Positions 1 to 10,364 of a stretch of DNA of 64,000 bases are shown one piece after another. Below the pieces are notes generated by a model that saw nothing but the letters and a program-made list of their open reading frames with translations, ran no database searches and was not told the origin of the DNA. A program made the position numbers and the translations under genes. Numbering within the stretch: position 1 is the first letter of the stretch; the number at the start of each line of letters is the position of its first letter. The stretch is from positions 2,405,336-2,469,335 of the forward strand of contig BCHX01000006.1 in the NCBI GenBank assembly GCA_001599755.1. The letters run 5' to 3'. The DNA is from Gliomastix tumulicola. Taxonomy: Eukaryota; Ascomycota; Sordariomycetes; Hypocreales; Bionectriaceae.

Positions 1-287
1 ACTGAGTGGCATCTACACCGCTCATCACCCGTCTGTCCCTCGAGCCGAGAAAACACCCCTGGATATCAAAAGCATCGTTGTGCGAGACAACGAAGCCTCT
101 CGTGTCATCCTTGCGCTCGCTGACCGTATGTCAGTGTTCAGGGTCTCAGTGAAGCGAAGCTCTTGTGGGGGCATTACAAGGGACACAGCGCTGTCGCAGT
201 GAATTGCTCCACTAAATGGATTTGTTGGCAGTGTTCCGACTGACCATATCAGATTCTACAGCGACTAGATCCCTGTACATATTATAG
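1..287 (+). CDS. 3' end of a truncated gene, unidentified
   Basis: The second frame of the first 126 bases is open and reads like protein (LSGIYTAHHPSVPR, then DIKSIVVRDNEASRVILALAD), and ends at a consensus donor GTATGT at 127. Two acceptors 9 nt apart (AG ending at 252 and at 261) both continue the frame into a short last exon that ends TRSLYIL followed by TAG at 285-287. The gene would start left of the window, so no family can be assigned. The intron and last exon are inferred; without them the frame runs to a stop near 200. It lies 238 bp upstream of Vam7 on the same strand. Confidence 0.35.
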
Positions 288-525
288 GCTGTGCAGGCAG
301 TTGGCGTGACGCCGTCAATGCCTTCCACGCGAGTTGCATCATCGCCGACGGCTGCTGCCCAACAAACTCACACCCTCCGTCCTCACCATCACCATCGCCA
401 ATCCGCACACTCGTTGACCTGAAGCACAGAGGCGTCGCCTAGAGCACCGCGAGCATTATATCGGAAGCATCGTTCAACGCAAATTTATTCGAACTGGTCC
501 TGCGCTGCGCACCGCACACACGACA

Positions 526-1599
526 ATGGCTCCGCCCCCGGAAATCGCCATCCCTTCGACGAGCGTCTCTAGCGAGGGCGGCTCGAAGCCATTCACACTC
601 TACAACATCACGCTGCGCCTCCCGCTGCGGTCCTTCGTCGTGCAGAAGCGGTACTCGGACTTTGCCAAGCTGCACACGACGCTGACGGAGCAGGTCGGGG
701 TGCCGCCGCCCGAGGCCCTGCCCGGCAAGCATTGGCTCAAGTCGACCGTCACCTCGGCCCAGCTGACGCAGGACCGGCAGGTCGGGCTGGAGCGGTACAT
801 GAAGGCCATCGCCGAGTCGCCGGACCGGCGGTGGCGGGACACGTCGGCGTGGCGGTCGTTCCTGAACCTGCCGAGCTCGAGCACGACGAACTCGGCGGCG
901 TCGGCTGCAGGTATGGTTGGCAATGCCGCGGCGGGCGCGGCGGACCCCGGTACTTGGCTGGATATTCACAGAGAGCTCAAGCAGTGTCTGCATGAGGCGC
1001 GCCAGTGCCTGTCGAGACGAGACGCCGCCCTGGAGAGCGGCAACAGCTCCGGGTCCGCCGAGGCCGGGGCCGCGGCCAAGAGGGCGCTGATCAAGGGGGG
1101 AACGCTCGTCAGCAGCCTCACCGACGGCCTGAATAAGATGCAGGAGCTGAGCAAGTTGGGAGACGGAGAGATTCGACGGCGGAGGGATCTCATATCGGCG
1201 TCACGGCTGGAGCGGGACGGTCTGGAGAAGCTGGCTAACAGCCTGCCGAGCCAGAGCGAGAGTGCTCGTCAGGCTGCACAGTCGCACGCCTCGGATAAGG
1301 CGGCCCTGCTCAAGGGTGGACGTGCTGGTGGGCGAGTCCTCGGGGCGCCACTTCCCGAGACCGATAAGACGAGAGAGTTGGACAACGAGGGCGTGCTCAA
1401 GCTACAGAGGGATGAGATGAATGCTCAGGACCAGCAGGTCGACCAGCTGGCTGCCATCATCCGCAGGCAGAAGGAGATGGGTCTACAGATTCACGACGAG
1501 GTGGACAGGCAGACGGAGATGCTACGCGAGCTCAACGACGACGCGGACAGGGTGGGCAGCAAGATTAAGGTGGCTAATAATCGCATCCGCAAGATGTGA
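526..1599 (+). CDS. vam7: Vam7-type vacuolar Qc-SNARE with PX domain
   Basis: Intronless, 357 residues. Residues about 1-115 form a PX domain (the VVQKRYSDFAKLH stretch, then the PPPEALPGKHW loop), which in this family binds phosphatidylinositol 3-phosphate. A helical middle follows, and the last 65 residues are a SNARE helix with the layer pattern IHDEVDRQTEML; Gln329 fits the zero-layer glutamine. PX plus a C-terminal Qc-SNARE without a transmembrane anchor is the diagnostic architecture of Vam7, which joins Vam3, Vti1 and Nyv1 in homotypic vacuole fusion. The start ATG sits in a good context (ACAATGGCT) and no upstream in-frame ATG is needed. Length is close to that of other fungal Vam7 proteins. 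Confidence 0.9.
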   Translation: MAPPPEIAIPSTSVSSEGGSKPFTLYNITLRLPLRSFVVQKRYSDFAKLHTTLTEQVGVPPPEALPGKHWLKSTVTSAQLTQDRQVGLERYMKAIAESPDRRWRDTSAWRSFLNLPSSSTTNSAASAAGMVGNAAAGAADPGTWLDIHRELKQCLHEARQCLSRRDAALESGNSSGSAEAGAAAKRALIKGGTLVSSLTDGLNKMQELSKLGDGEIRRRRDLISASRLERDGLEKLANSLPSQSESARQAAQSHASDKAALLKGGRAGGRVLGAPLPETDKTRELDNEGVLKLQRDEMNAQDQQVDQLAAIIRRQKEMGLQIHDEVDRQTEMLRELNDDADRVGSKIKVANNRIRKM

Positions 1600-4050
1600 C
1601 TGGCTGCCATGACCATCACAGTGCGGTTCATCATCTTCTTTGCTCGAATTATGGCATGGTCCGTATGGATTCTGCGTACGACTGCCGGAGGGTTTGTCTG
1701 GATTTCGGAGATCTTGGGTCTGCTGTTTGCCGGGCCGGGAGGACGATAGGATACACGCACTATCGTGATGGCCTGCGCTCTTCCACGGAGCGTTACGGTC
1801 TCGAGTTGGGCCTTGTTTTTTGTTTGGCTTTGGCTGTGGCCTCTGCCTTTTGCTTCCCGCGTTTGGCGCCTCTTTAGGATGTATGGCGATCTTTGCATCA
1901 CGTTGCGATATCATATTGGTGCTACTTTCAGCACTACACCAAGTACTACTACCAGCAGTGTTACTAGTACTACCACGAATACTCATTACGGCACATGTTT
2001 TTCATTGGATCAGGAAAGGAAGAAAGACTGTACATGGGCGCATAGGAATAATACGATAGCTGGAACTGCATCAGTGACTTCCCATCGATATCGAATTCTC
2101 TGAGAACACTGGTGTGCCTGTTTCTACGAGTCACGGGCCACAAGCACCACCAGGTGCCTCCATGGTTTCACCCAAAAGAGCCCTCGTGACGTGTGCATCG
2201 AAGGCCAATCGACCTTCTACGTCACCTGATAAGTCGACATTTGGCGTCAAAGCTAGGCGGTACGTACCCATTCTTCAACGAGCTGTCAGGTTGCAAGGTT
2301 CAGTTCTTTAGCAGAAGTGGAGACCGGTGATCTGCTTTGTCAGGCAATCCCTGGTTGCTGAGGCAACAGGGATGGATGCAAAGAAAAAGTCGAAATTATT
2401 CCAATCTCCAAAATCCTGAGGACGGTGGATTCATCACAAGCGCGCTTCACGAAAAGCCATGTGGAAGGTTGCTTCGTGATTCCGTGCCTAGTTCGCGAGA
2501 GGACTTGACGCCTCGCGTATCGCGGCGGAAGCGTGGGCGTTTTGGGTCTGGGGGGCTCTGTGAGTCGTCATTGGTGTCTGTCTCGTCTTTGTCCCCTCTC
2601 CGCGGGCGGTTTGTTTTGGTGGGCATGGAGCTCTCGGCGGTCTGGACACGTCACGATTCGACGGGTTCGCTATCCGTGGGTGGATGCGTCTCTGACCGCC
2701 TGTTTTTGCTGTGGTGAGCTGGGTCCCATGCTGGTGATGTTCCAAGATACCTTCTCAGGGTGGGTGAGTGACGACAAACAAAGTTGAGGGAGCAGGGGAA
2801 GACGCAGTTCGGCCTCGTGGGAACAGGGAAGAGAGAATAAGGGAACGGGTGGAATGTGCGTTGCAGACGCAAGATGGAGGAGATGCACGAGATGCAACTT
2901 GATAGAGAACGACGGAGCCGTTTCTGGTTCGGCGGCGAGCACGGGATATCCTGTCAGTGGCTGTCACCTGCAGCACGAACAGGCCCAGCTTCTGCAACGT
3001 TTCCACACGTGCTGAATCCCCTCTTCTTAGGCGGGATTGTCCCGCTCGCTGCGGTGTTGGCGTAGCTCTCGTAGCCTGCGGTGTTTCCTATCAGCAGTAC
3101 AAAGTATCCCAGGCGGTCTTGGAGATGTTGGATTCGCTGGACCTGAAGAAGATGATGGGAGAGCTTCCATTGTCATTGTCGAAGCTGTCCAGAACTGGAC
3201 AATACCTTAGCTAGAACAGTGAAGGAGCTGCCCAAGCTCTCAGCCCCCCGTAGCGCTGAGGCGACCCCCATTTAGCGCCTTCACCACTAATGAGCGGGGC
3301 AGCGGCCCATTGATTAGTGCCCNCCCACNCCTGCAGTCCCGCCTCTTCCTCACTGAATGAGCTGGAACCACTGGAACCACATCCCGACGGGAAGCTGCAA
3401 ATGTAAACAGTCCGGCCAGCACATTCGAACCTTTTGGGCGCTTCTCCCCCGGACCTTGTCACTTTGAACTTCCTCCGTTTTTTTTTGCTCCCCCCTCCTT
3501 AATAACTTCGCATCCATTCGCAAGTTTCATTCTTGATATTTCCGCCTGTTTCTCTTTTGCTGTCTGTTGCTTCCTGCACTTGCGTACTAACCCACAGGCC
3601 TTGCTTTTTTGTCCTCTTTCTCTCCCTTTCCGGCAAACGTTGTAGCGAAGCGAGCACTCGGTTTTGCACTGTGATACCTGGCGTCGGTGTTTCGTACTGC
3701 GGCTGCTACTGTTCTTTCTGGAAGATTCCCACTCGGTCTCCTTTTTCACGTGCTGTTTCCTGCTCAGGTGAGTACCGTTACACGTCCCTCGAGCGACCCG
3801 GCCTCCTTTTCGGGCTCGGCGACCCTCCAAGCTGGTGCTTGGAAAGATATCTCGGCCAAACACCCTTCGTCTTGCATCCGCCATCCAGCCATTGACCGGT
3901 TCCTAATGCCTTCGATAGTCTTTATGCCGAAACTACGGCCGCTCATGGCTCTACCGATATACCCCTAAGGGCATAGGATTCCTCTAGTGTTTCTGCCTCG
4001 TACCTCGAACTTCGTCTCACACGCGCCAGGCTGATCTTCGACCGAAGAAG
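1600..4050. other. Intergenic region with pyrimidine-rich leader of the next gene
   Basis: No ORF here looks like protein. Bases 3470-3770 are strongly C/T-rich and look like a fungal transcription start and 5' leader. A consensus donor (GTGAGT at 3768) and an acceptor (CAG ending 4029) suggest a 5'-UTR intron of about 262 nt before the start at 4051. Ambiguous bases lie at 3323 and 3329. Confidence 0.5.
3323..3329. other. Two ambiguous bases (N)
   Basis: Positions 3323 and 3329 are N inside a C-rich stretch in the intergenic region, so the assembly is unresolved here. No gene is affected. Confidence 0.95.
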
Positions 4051-6342
4051 ATGGCAGACCGGCCGCCGCCGCCACCGCCACCCCATGGGGAGATGCCCAG
4101 GCCCCAGGGCTCGGGCGGCCTGCCCCCCGGGAAGTACGATATCTTCGTTATCCCGGAGCATTCGGCCGGCTCGGGCTTCCTGTACCTGCCGTCGCTGCAG
4201 CCAAACGTCAACAGCTTCGTCGCCGGGTTCGCGTCGGCCCTGATATTGGTGGTGGTCGGCCAGAGCTTGGCGCCGGCCTTTCGGACATGGTGGGAGGGCT
4301 TCCAGGGGATTGGGAATGTGGGCATGGGCATGCTGATTATTGGGGTGGGCTTTGGAGCCTGGTCGCTGGGTCGGACGCAAACAGATACCGGGCATGGTCA
4401 CGGCCATGCCAGGCACGACTCGGGGGCTTCAGGTGGACACGGAAGGCCGGGAGGGTCAGCCGGCTTCGGGGGACCGTACCCGGGCTCTGCCCCCCCTCCG
4501 GAGGCTGGTGCTCCTCCGCCTCCGCCTCCGCCGCATGGTCATCAACACAGCGGAAGCCATGGTGGAGGTGGTGCTCCTCCTCCACACGGTAGTAGCCAGA
4601 ACGCTGGTTCAGGCTATGGGTATGCCGAGCCTCCTCCTCGATCACCCTCGCCGCCGCCGCCTCAACCTCCACCACCTCCCCGAACTGAGCCTCCGCCTCA
4701 GCCTCCACCTCAACCTAAACCTCCTCCACCTCGCTCGGAGCCACCACCCCCAAGACCTGAACCGCCGCCAACACCCAAGCAAGAGAAGCCCAAGCCGGCA
4801 CCGAAACCACAGCCGCCGCCGCCGCCACCACAGTCACCACCTCAACCTCCGAAGCCGACACCAGAAGCGTCAGCCAAGGGAGCCTGGGAGAAGGCCCGTG
4901 AGCAAGCCAAGGGGTCATGGGAAAAGGCGCGTGAGGAGACTCGGAAAAAGGAGGAAGAACGGAAAGCAAAGGAGGCAGAGCAAAAACGTCGGGACGAGGC
5001 AGCCAAACGCCTAGCAGAACTACGAGCCAAGGAAGCAAAGGAACGCCAGCAACGGGAACTTGAGAGGAAACAGAAAGAGAAAGAGGCCAAGGATGCTCAG
5101 GATCGTCGTGATGCCGAGGCGCGAGCCAAGGATCTGGCCGAGAAGCTCGAAAGGGAACGAAGAGAGAGAGAGCGGCTGGAAAAGGAAGTCAGGGAGCGGG
5201 AGGAGGCAAGGAGGAAGGAGAAGGAAGAGGAAGAGGCGAGGAAGAGGGGAGAAGAGGAGGCCAGGAAGAAGAGACAACAGGAGGAGGCGGAGCAGGCAGC
5301 CAAGGCCAGTACCGAGCGGAAAGCTGGTGGTAGCTATGCTTTCTCTGGCGTCGGCGAGAAGACGAGTATGTGGCCAAACGGCCGACCACCCGTTCCGTCG
5401 GAATCAGGCGCCCGGTCGACAACATCCCAGACCACAACCAACAGCAGGAAACCTCCGGCCCCATCGGCAAGGACTTACGTCAGTGCCAACGAGGACGCTC
5501 ACTCCTACCGGCCGTACGACAAGCCCAAGAAACCGGCCCGCAAGAACTCGCTCTCTTCACTGGGCTCAGAGTCATCCTGGGCGCAGTCGCACACCACATC
5601 GCGCACCTCTCCTCCTCCTTCAATGAGAGGCGCGTACTCCACCAAGGATCCCGACAAGATTGTGATCTCGGCAGTCTATCTGTTCATGAATCAGTTCGCC
5701 AAGACACCAGCCAGCCAGCTGGTCTCCGGGATAGGGTCCGTCACGGACGGGCTGATTCTCCGTATCACCACCGAGGGTCTCTTCATCGACGACGACGTCC
5801 GCGGCGTCCCCCAGCGAGAGTGGGACGTCAAGGCATGGACGCTCAAATCATGCGAGGTATGGTGCCCCCCGCACTGCTTGAATTCATCGCAATCTGCTTC
5901 TTCTGCTTCTGCTTCGAAAACGTCCCCCCCTTTGCTTCACAAGTTGGCGTCTTCCCGAATCCGCGCGGACCGAGGCGGCACCCCGGCGCTCATGGGCGAA
6001 GAGGCTGCCGCTTACCTTGTCGAGATGCGCCGCACATGCGAGAACTGTTGTCAACTTGGCCTTTGCGAACGAACGTTTAAAGATACTAACATCCCGTCCT
6101 CAACCGGCCAGACTGGAGAGTGGAAAGCCAAGGGCCTCCATATTCTCCGCGCAACACTCCGAGATCAAGAATCAAAGCGCTACCTCTTCGTCGTTGACGA
6201 GGTGGAGGCATGGAAGGTGGCAGTCGGGCTGCAGCGCCTGCAGAAGGGTGCACAGGTCCGACAAGTCCGGAACTTTGGCATCAGCGGCATGTCGGCCTCG
6301 GAGGCTAGAGGTACTCTGGAGATGTTGGGCTGGGGCAACTAG
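4051..6342 (+). CDS. Proline-rich membrane protein with long charged coiled coil, function unknown
   Basis: 763 codons if unspliced. After a short Pro-rich start, two hydrophobic segments at about 55-75 and 90-110 (VAGFASALILVVVG, GMGMLIIGVGFGAW) look like membrane helices. Residues about 150-270 are Pro/Gly/His low complexity; 275-430 are a highly charged Lys/Glu/Arg/Ala coiled coil. A conserved-looking C-terminal domain begins near 530 (VISAVYLFMNQFAKTP) and ends LEMLGWGN. Bases 5857-6111 are probably an intron: donor GAG|GTATGG, a perfect TACTAAC branch site at 6084-6090, and acceptor CCAG at 6111; removal keeps the frame and leaves 678 residues. The donor could lie further right. Similar fungal proteins are often misnamed after RNA polymerase II because of the repeats; I assign no function. 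Confidence 0.75.
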   Translation: MADRPPPPPPPHGEMPRPQGSGGLPPGKYDIFVIPEHSAGSGFLYLPSLQPNVNSFVAGFASALILVVVGQSLAPAFRTWWEGFQGIGNVGMGMLIIGVGFGAWSLGRTQTDTGHGHGHARHDSGASGGHGRPGGSAGFGGPYPGSAPPPEAGAPPPPPPPHGHQHSGSHGGGGAPPPHGSSQNAGSGYGYAEPPPRSPSPPPPQPPPPPRTEPPPQPPPQPKPPPPRSEPPPPRPEPPPTPKQEKPKPAPKPQPPPPPPQSPPQPPKPTPEASAKGAWEKAREQAKGSWEKAREETRKKEEERKAKEAEQKRRDEAAKRLAELRAKEAKERQQRELERKQKEKEAKDAQDRRDAEARAKDLAEKLERERRERERLEKEVREREEARRKEKEEEEARKRGEEEARKKRQQEEAEQAAKASTERKAGGSYAFSGVGEKTSMWPNGRPPVPSESGARSTTSQTTTNSRKPPAPSARTYVSANEDAHSYRPYDKPKKPARKNSLSSLGSESSWAQSHTTSRTSPPPSMRGAYSTKDPDKIVISAVYLFMNQFAKTPASQLVSGIGSVTDGLILRITTEGLFIDDDVRGVPQREWDVKAWTLKSCEVWCPPHCLNSSQSASSASASKTSPPLLHKLASSRIRADRGGTPALMGEEAAAYLVEMRRTCENCCQLGLCERTFKDTNIPSSTGQTGEWKAKGLHILRATLRDQESKRYLFVVDEVEAWKVAVGLQRLQKGAQVRQVRNFGISGMSASEARGTLEMLGWGN
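5857..6111 (+). other. Probable in-frame intron (255 nt) of the proline-rich gene
   Basis: Begins GTATGG after codon GAG and ends CCAG before ACT GGA GAG. The branch-site match TACTAAC lies about 21-27 nt before the acceptor. It is 85 codons long with no stop, so splicing and retention both give a full-length protein. Confidence 0.5.
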
Positions 6343-6939
6343 CAGCGCCGTGGCCCCGAAATGACGAAATGTGGAAAATGAAGATGTTGATATGAGCAAT
6401 CTGAGGAGTCTGTAGATGGATGGTTGGGCATTGAGGGTATATAAGAACAAGAGCCCAGGGTACGGGGTGTTTGGGCTCTATTTGGCTTTACATGATCTGC
6501 ATAGCAAGCGAGAGATTTTTTTTGACTGGAATGTCTGGTCCGTTTAGATGAAATTGGCACGGGTATGCCTGCCTGGAGGAGTCTGCTGGGGTTAGAAGTT
6601 GGTTGTTTTCCTTTGTTTAGCCCTGATTCCCCCTTCAGCATTCCAAGCTCGTGGAGCATTCACAATGAGACATCGTTAACTGATACGATCAGAGAAGTGT
6701 GATATCATTGGATACTGGCGAGGCTAAAGCTGACAAAAACAGAGTTGAGAGCTAACTAATAGATGAAGAGAGTCCTATATACAAAGGCACTTGGATGGTT
6801 GAGCATCGATATGGAATATCAGAGACTTGGAAATCGACCGTTGAATCAGACGCAACATGCCTAGCAAATATCAATCCCCAGACTCCAGACAAGCAACACC
6901 GAACTTTTCCCCATCTCATCGAAGGGCCGCCATCGATTC
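6343..6939. other. Convergent 3' intergenic space
   Basis: Lies between two stop codons facing each other (proline-rich gene on +, WD-type gene on -). Nothing gene-like is visible; it should hold both 3' UTRs. Confidence 0.5.
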
Positions 6940-8177
6940 TCAGCCATCCTTCTCGATGGTCTCGGCAATATCCCAGAACTCCAGCAGCCCATCCATCCTG
7001 CCCAGAAGCAGCAGGCGCGAGTCCGGCGAGAAGGCACCAGCAGTGACGATGGCCGTGCAAGTCTCGCTGCACAGCACCGTGCCCGAGCTCAGCTCCATGA
7101 TGTCGAAGCCGTCCTCGGTGCGGCAGGCCAGGTATCGGCAGTCCGGCGAGATGCACAGCGGCCAGCCCTCGACGGGACGCACGGTCGTGAGGTCGTAGGA
7201 CGTCAGGTCGTTGACGGCCGGGTGCCAGATGTGCACGCGGGTGCCCCAGATGGAGGCCACGGCGCGCGGTGAGACGGCGAGGAGACGCGGGTTGCGGGCG
7301 TCGACTTCGAGGCGCGCGAGGGTGCGCGAGGTCGCCGGGTCGGTGATGCGCAGCGTGCCGTCGCGGGAGAGCGTGACGAGGTTGTCGCTGCTGCTGCTGC
7401 CGCTGCCGGATGAGGAGGACGAGGACGAGGACGAGAGGAGCGTGGACGGGGCGAAGGCCGCGTGGGTGACGGTGTCGATGTGCGAGACGACGCGGCCGAC
7501 TCTCTTGCCCGTCTTCACGTCCCAGACGCCGACTCTGTCCTTGCTCCCGCCGTTGTCCTCGCCTGCGGCGACGAGCCGGCCTTCCTGCGACCAGCAGAGC
7601 GGCGGGCCCTGGGCTTCCTTGAGCTCGAGGACGGTCTTGCCGCTGGCGACGTCCCGGACGAGCACGGTAGACGAGTGGTGGTACTCGACGCCGCCGGAGC
7701 CGAGCTGGACGGTCCAGTCCCGGCGGGCGGCGCAGAGGTTGCCGCGCGGGCTGAAGGCGGCGAGGGAGCCGGTTGTCTTGGAGAGGCCGCTGCCGCAGGT
7801 GCCCCCGCTGCTGCTGCTCCTAGAGGACGACGAGGACGGGTCACCGGCGCTCGGGATGGTGGCCGTGTCGATCCAGCGTTGGGAGGGCTGGTTCGTGGAG
7901 GCGTAGATGGCGAGGGCCCGAGTGTGGGAGAGAGAGACGTGGGTGATCTCTGCGCGGGAGCAGGTGTGGCGGTGGCGGAGGGAGAGGGAGAGGGAGAGGN
8001 GGTCGGTTGGAAGTGCCCTGGGATATCAGTGTCAGTAAGATCTCTATATATCTCTGTCATATAGTGACATCTCTCTCTCGGAGTGGTCAAGATCTCCGAG
8101 TGGAGATGGGAGGCAAGCTTGGATGCCCAAGATCGGATCGGGGTGCAACGACAGGACGGGGATGGAGGCACTTACAT
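6940..8177 (-). CDS. Small WD40-like beta-propeller protein
   Basis: Exon 8017-6940 reads open for 359 codons to the stop. It contains degenerate WD-type blades, for example GVWDVKTGKRVGRVVSH, VTLSRDGTLRITDPAT, ISPDCRYLACRTEDGFDIM and FSPDSRLLLLGRMDGLLEFWD, with a Ser-rich insert near the middle (7383-7440). The 5' end is unusual: there is no ATG at the head of this frame, but an acceptor (TATCCCAG, 8018) and a good donor (GTAAGTGCC from 8175) join AT to G and create ATG-GCA-CTT. That model gives 359 residues with the initiator Met split by a 158-nt intron. An unseen further 5' exon is the main alternative. Base 8000 inside the CDS is N, so one residue near the N-terminus is unknown. Likely a protein-interaction scaffold; no partner can be named. 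Confidence 0.65.
8000..8000. other. Ambiguous base inside the WD-like CDS
   Basis: N at 8000 falls in the sixth sense codon of the proposed coding sequence. Because it lies in a GGAGAG repeat, a length error here would also shift the frame of the 5' end. Confidence 0.9.
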
Positions 8178-9217
8178 GGCCGGCGAGATCAACTTAGTAT
8201 GGCGACAGATGGGGAACTTGAATAGGAAAAGAGCTGAAATAGAAATGGATCTTTGATTCTGATGTCTTGCTTGTATCTTCAAGAGGCAAATTATCTTTTA
8301 TTAAAACTTGTGATGTAGAAGCTCCAGACGAGCCTGAGGTATCGGGGGATATTGGGAATATAAACACGAAACACCGCCTAAAGAGCACGCGATAGCCACA
8401 CGGGGTGTGATTGCAAAGCAGGAAATTCACACATAGCAACGACCGCCGGTAAAAGGAGCATAACGCCAATGCCAGTCATCGCCGGCCGGGGTGTAGAGGT
8501 GTGTGCGTGTGGCTGAAAGCACGCACTCTCGCCGATTTCTAAGGTTCGTCTTTCATCCCGTCGTTTACGAGACACGAAAGACCCCTGCGAAGCGAGATCA
8601 GACTATGGGGAACTTGGCACCTCAGATCGGTGTGCGTTCTCGACCTGGCCGACACTATCGTGTAGACGGGCACGGTGTAAGTGGATAGGCGTGCACGAAT
8701 TGCAAGGGGATGTCCCGGGAAGTGACTCATAGTCACCGAGGAGTGAGCGTGCGTTCTTGCTAGACAGGGCGTCGAGTGACCAGAAATGCAGTGTTTGATG
8801 GGAGGAAGAGGGTGTAGAGGGACCAGGGTATGTGGTGAAGAGCTGGTAGGGCGTTTGGTGACCAGATTTTGGTCACAGAGAGAGACACCAAAACACGGCG
8901 AGCTGGATTAGGCTTAGCGGCCGGTAGCAACGCAGCTCCACTTTATAGTGTATCTTCCGCTAGGGACTCATCTCTCTCCGAAATCGCCAGAGAGGAAGCT
9001 ATTCCCAAGAACAGGGTCACTGGAATTGGAAATCATGAATGGGCAAGAGACATTGGGGGATTTGAAAGCCGGACGAACGTAGCCAGTGATTACAAAGTGG
9101 TTCTAATTGGTAAGCAGGGGTCGAGATGGCGCCATAGCGCTAGTAGCCATCAAGGTGCCTACACTCTGGTTCCTATATATATATAACTTCCCCCTCCCGC
9201 GTTGTCACTCCTCCCGC
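8178..9217. other. Intergenic region upstream of the WD-like gene
   Basis: No credible ORF. Holds a small inverted repeat (GTGACCA, 5-nt spacer, TGGTCAC at 8858-8876) and an AT tract near 9174-9186 just beyond the dehydrogenase stop. Promoter of the WD-like gene is expected here. Confidence 0.4.
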
Positions 9218-10364
9218 TCAAGCAAACGCCTTGTCGTAGGCGACCATGCACGACCGGTACCGCACGCTGCTCTTGTCGAGCTTCTGCATGGCCAGCTGCA
9301 GGCCCTCCTTGGAGATGGGGATCTCCTCGACCCAGGAGTTGAGCCCCTTGTCGGCGGCGAGCTGCAGCATCTCGAGCATCTCCCGGCGGCTGCCCAGGTG
9401 CGTCGTGCCGAGGAAGCAGCCGTTGCCGCAGAAGTCCTGGTTGCGCACGGTGATGCCGCTGCTGGGCATGCCGACGTTGTTCCAGCGGCCGTGCACGTCG
9501 AGCAGCGAGAGGTACTTGCCGAGGTCGAAGCCCTCGAACGAGTTGGCCGTGTTGACGATGAGGTCGAAGGTCATCTCGTGCGGCTCGTTCCAGCCCTCCT
9601 CGGCGGTGGCGATGAAGCCGTCGGCGCCCATGGCCTTGGCGTCGGCCTCCTTGGCCCGCGAGCGCGAGATGGCCCAGACCTCCGCGCCGAGGGCCTTGGC
9701 GAAGATGACGGCGTAGTGGCCCAGGCCGCCGATGCCCACGACGCCGACCTTCTTGCCGGGGCCCGCGCCGAAGCGGACGAGGGGGCTGTAGACGGTGATG
9801 CCGGCGCAGAGCATCGGCGCGGCGTTGGTGCTGCTCAGCTTCTCGGGGATGGGATACACCCTGGCAAAGGGCTCGTCAGCGATGTCCCCTCTTTCGCGGC
9901 CACCACTCGATTGTTCTATCCCCAACTTACCAGTATTCATGGGTGCGGGTGTGCGACGCGTACCCGCCCTGCGTGGTGTACCCGGAGTCGAGATACGGCG
10001 CGCCGTACGCGTCGATCTGGTGCTTGCAGTACGTCTCGTTGTCGTTCTTGCACTGCCGGCAGTCGAGGCACGAGTAGACCTGGGCGCCGACGCCGACACG
10101 GTCGCCGACCTTGGCCAGTGTGACCTTGGGCCCGACCTGCAGGACCTTCCCGACGACCTCGTGGCCGACGGCGAGCGGGTAGGGGCACTCGCCCCAGTCG
10201 CCCGAGATGGTGTGCATGTCGGACGCGCAGACGCCGCACGTCTCAATCTCGATGTCGACGTCGTAGTCGGTCAGGGGCCGCGGCTTCCACGAGTTCTTCT
10301 GGAAGTCGGTCCAGTTCTCGGCGCTGGGCGCCTGGAAGCCGGTGAACTCCTCGGGGTAGGGCAT
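9218..10364 (-). CDS. Zinc-dependent cinnamyl-alcohol-type dehydrogenase (MDR family)
   Basis: Two exons, 10364-9931 and 9860-9218, joined across a 70-nt intron (donor TG|GTAAGT, acceptor CCAG|GGTGTATCCC), giving 358 residues. The N-terminal GroES-like domain has the catalytic zinc ligand Cys in ETCGVCASD and the GHE motif (GHEVVGKVLQVG), then a four-Cys structural zinc loop (SCLDCRQCKNDNETYC). The Rossmann domain has the dinucleotide motif GIGGLGHYAV. This is the arrangement of NADPH-dependent cinnamyl alcohol dehydrogenase / Adh6-Adh7 enzymes, which reduce aromatic and medium-chain aldehydes. SRSRAKEADA after the second beta strand is consistent with NADP preference. Stand-alone gene; no pathway neighbours. 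Confidence 0.88.

Noticed and set aside
3405..3440. Box-B-like GGTTCGAAT on the minus strand, possible tRNA
   Set aside because: Flanking bases do not pair into a T stem or acceptor stem.
9107..10123. 338-codon plus-strand frame over the dehydrogenase
   Set aside because: Antisense to the zinc-binding and Rossmann motifs of the real gene; low-complexity Val/Glu/Ala composition.
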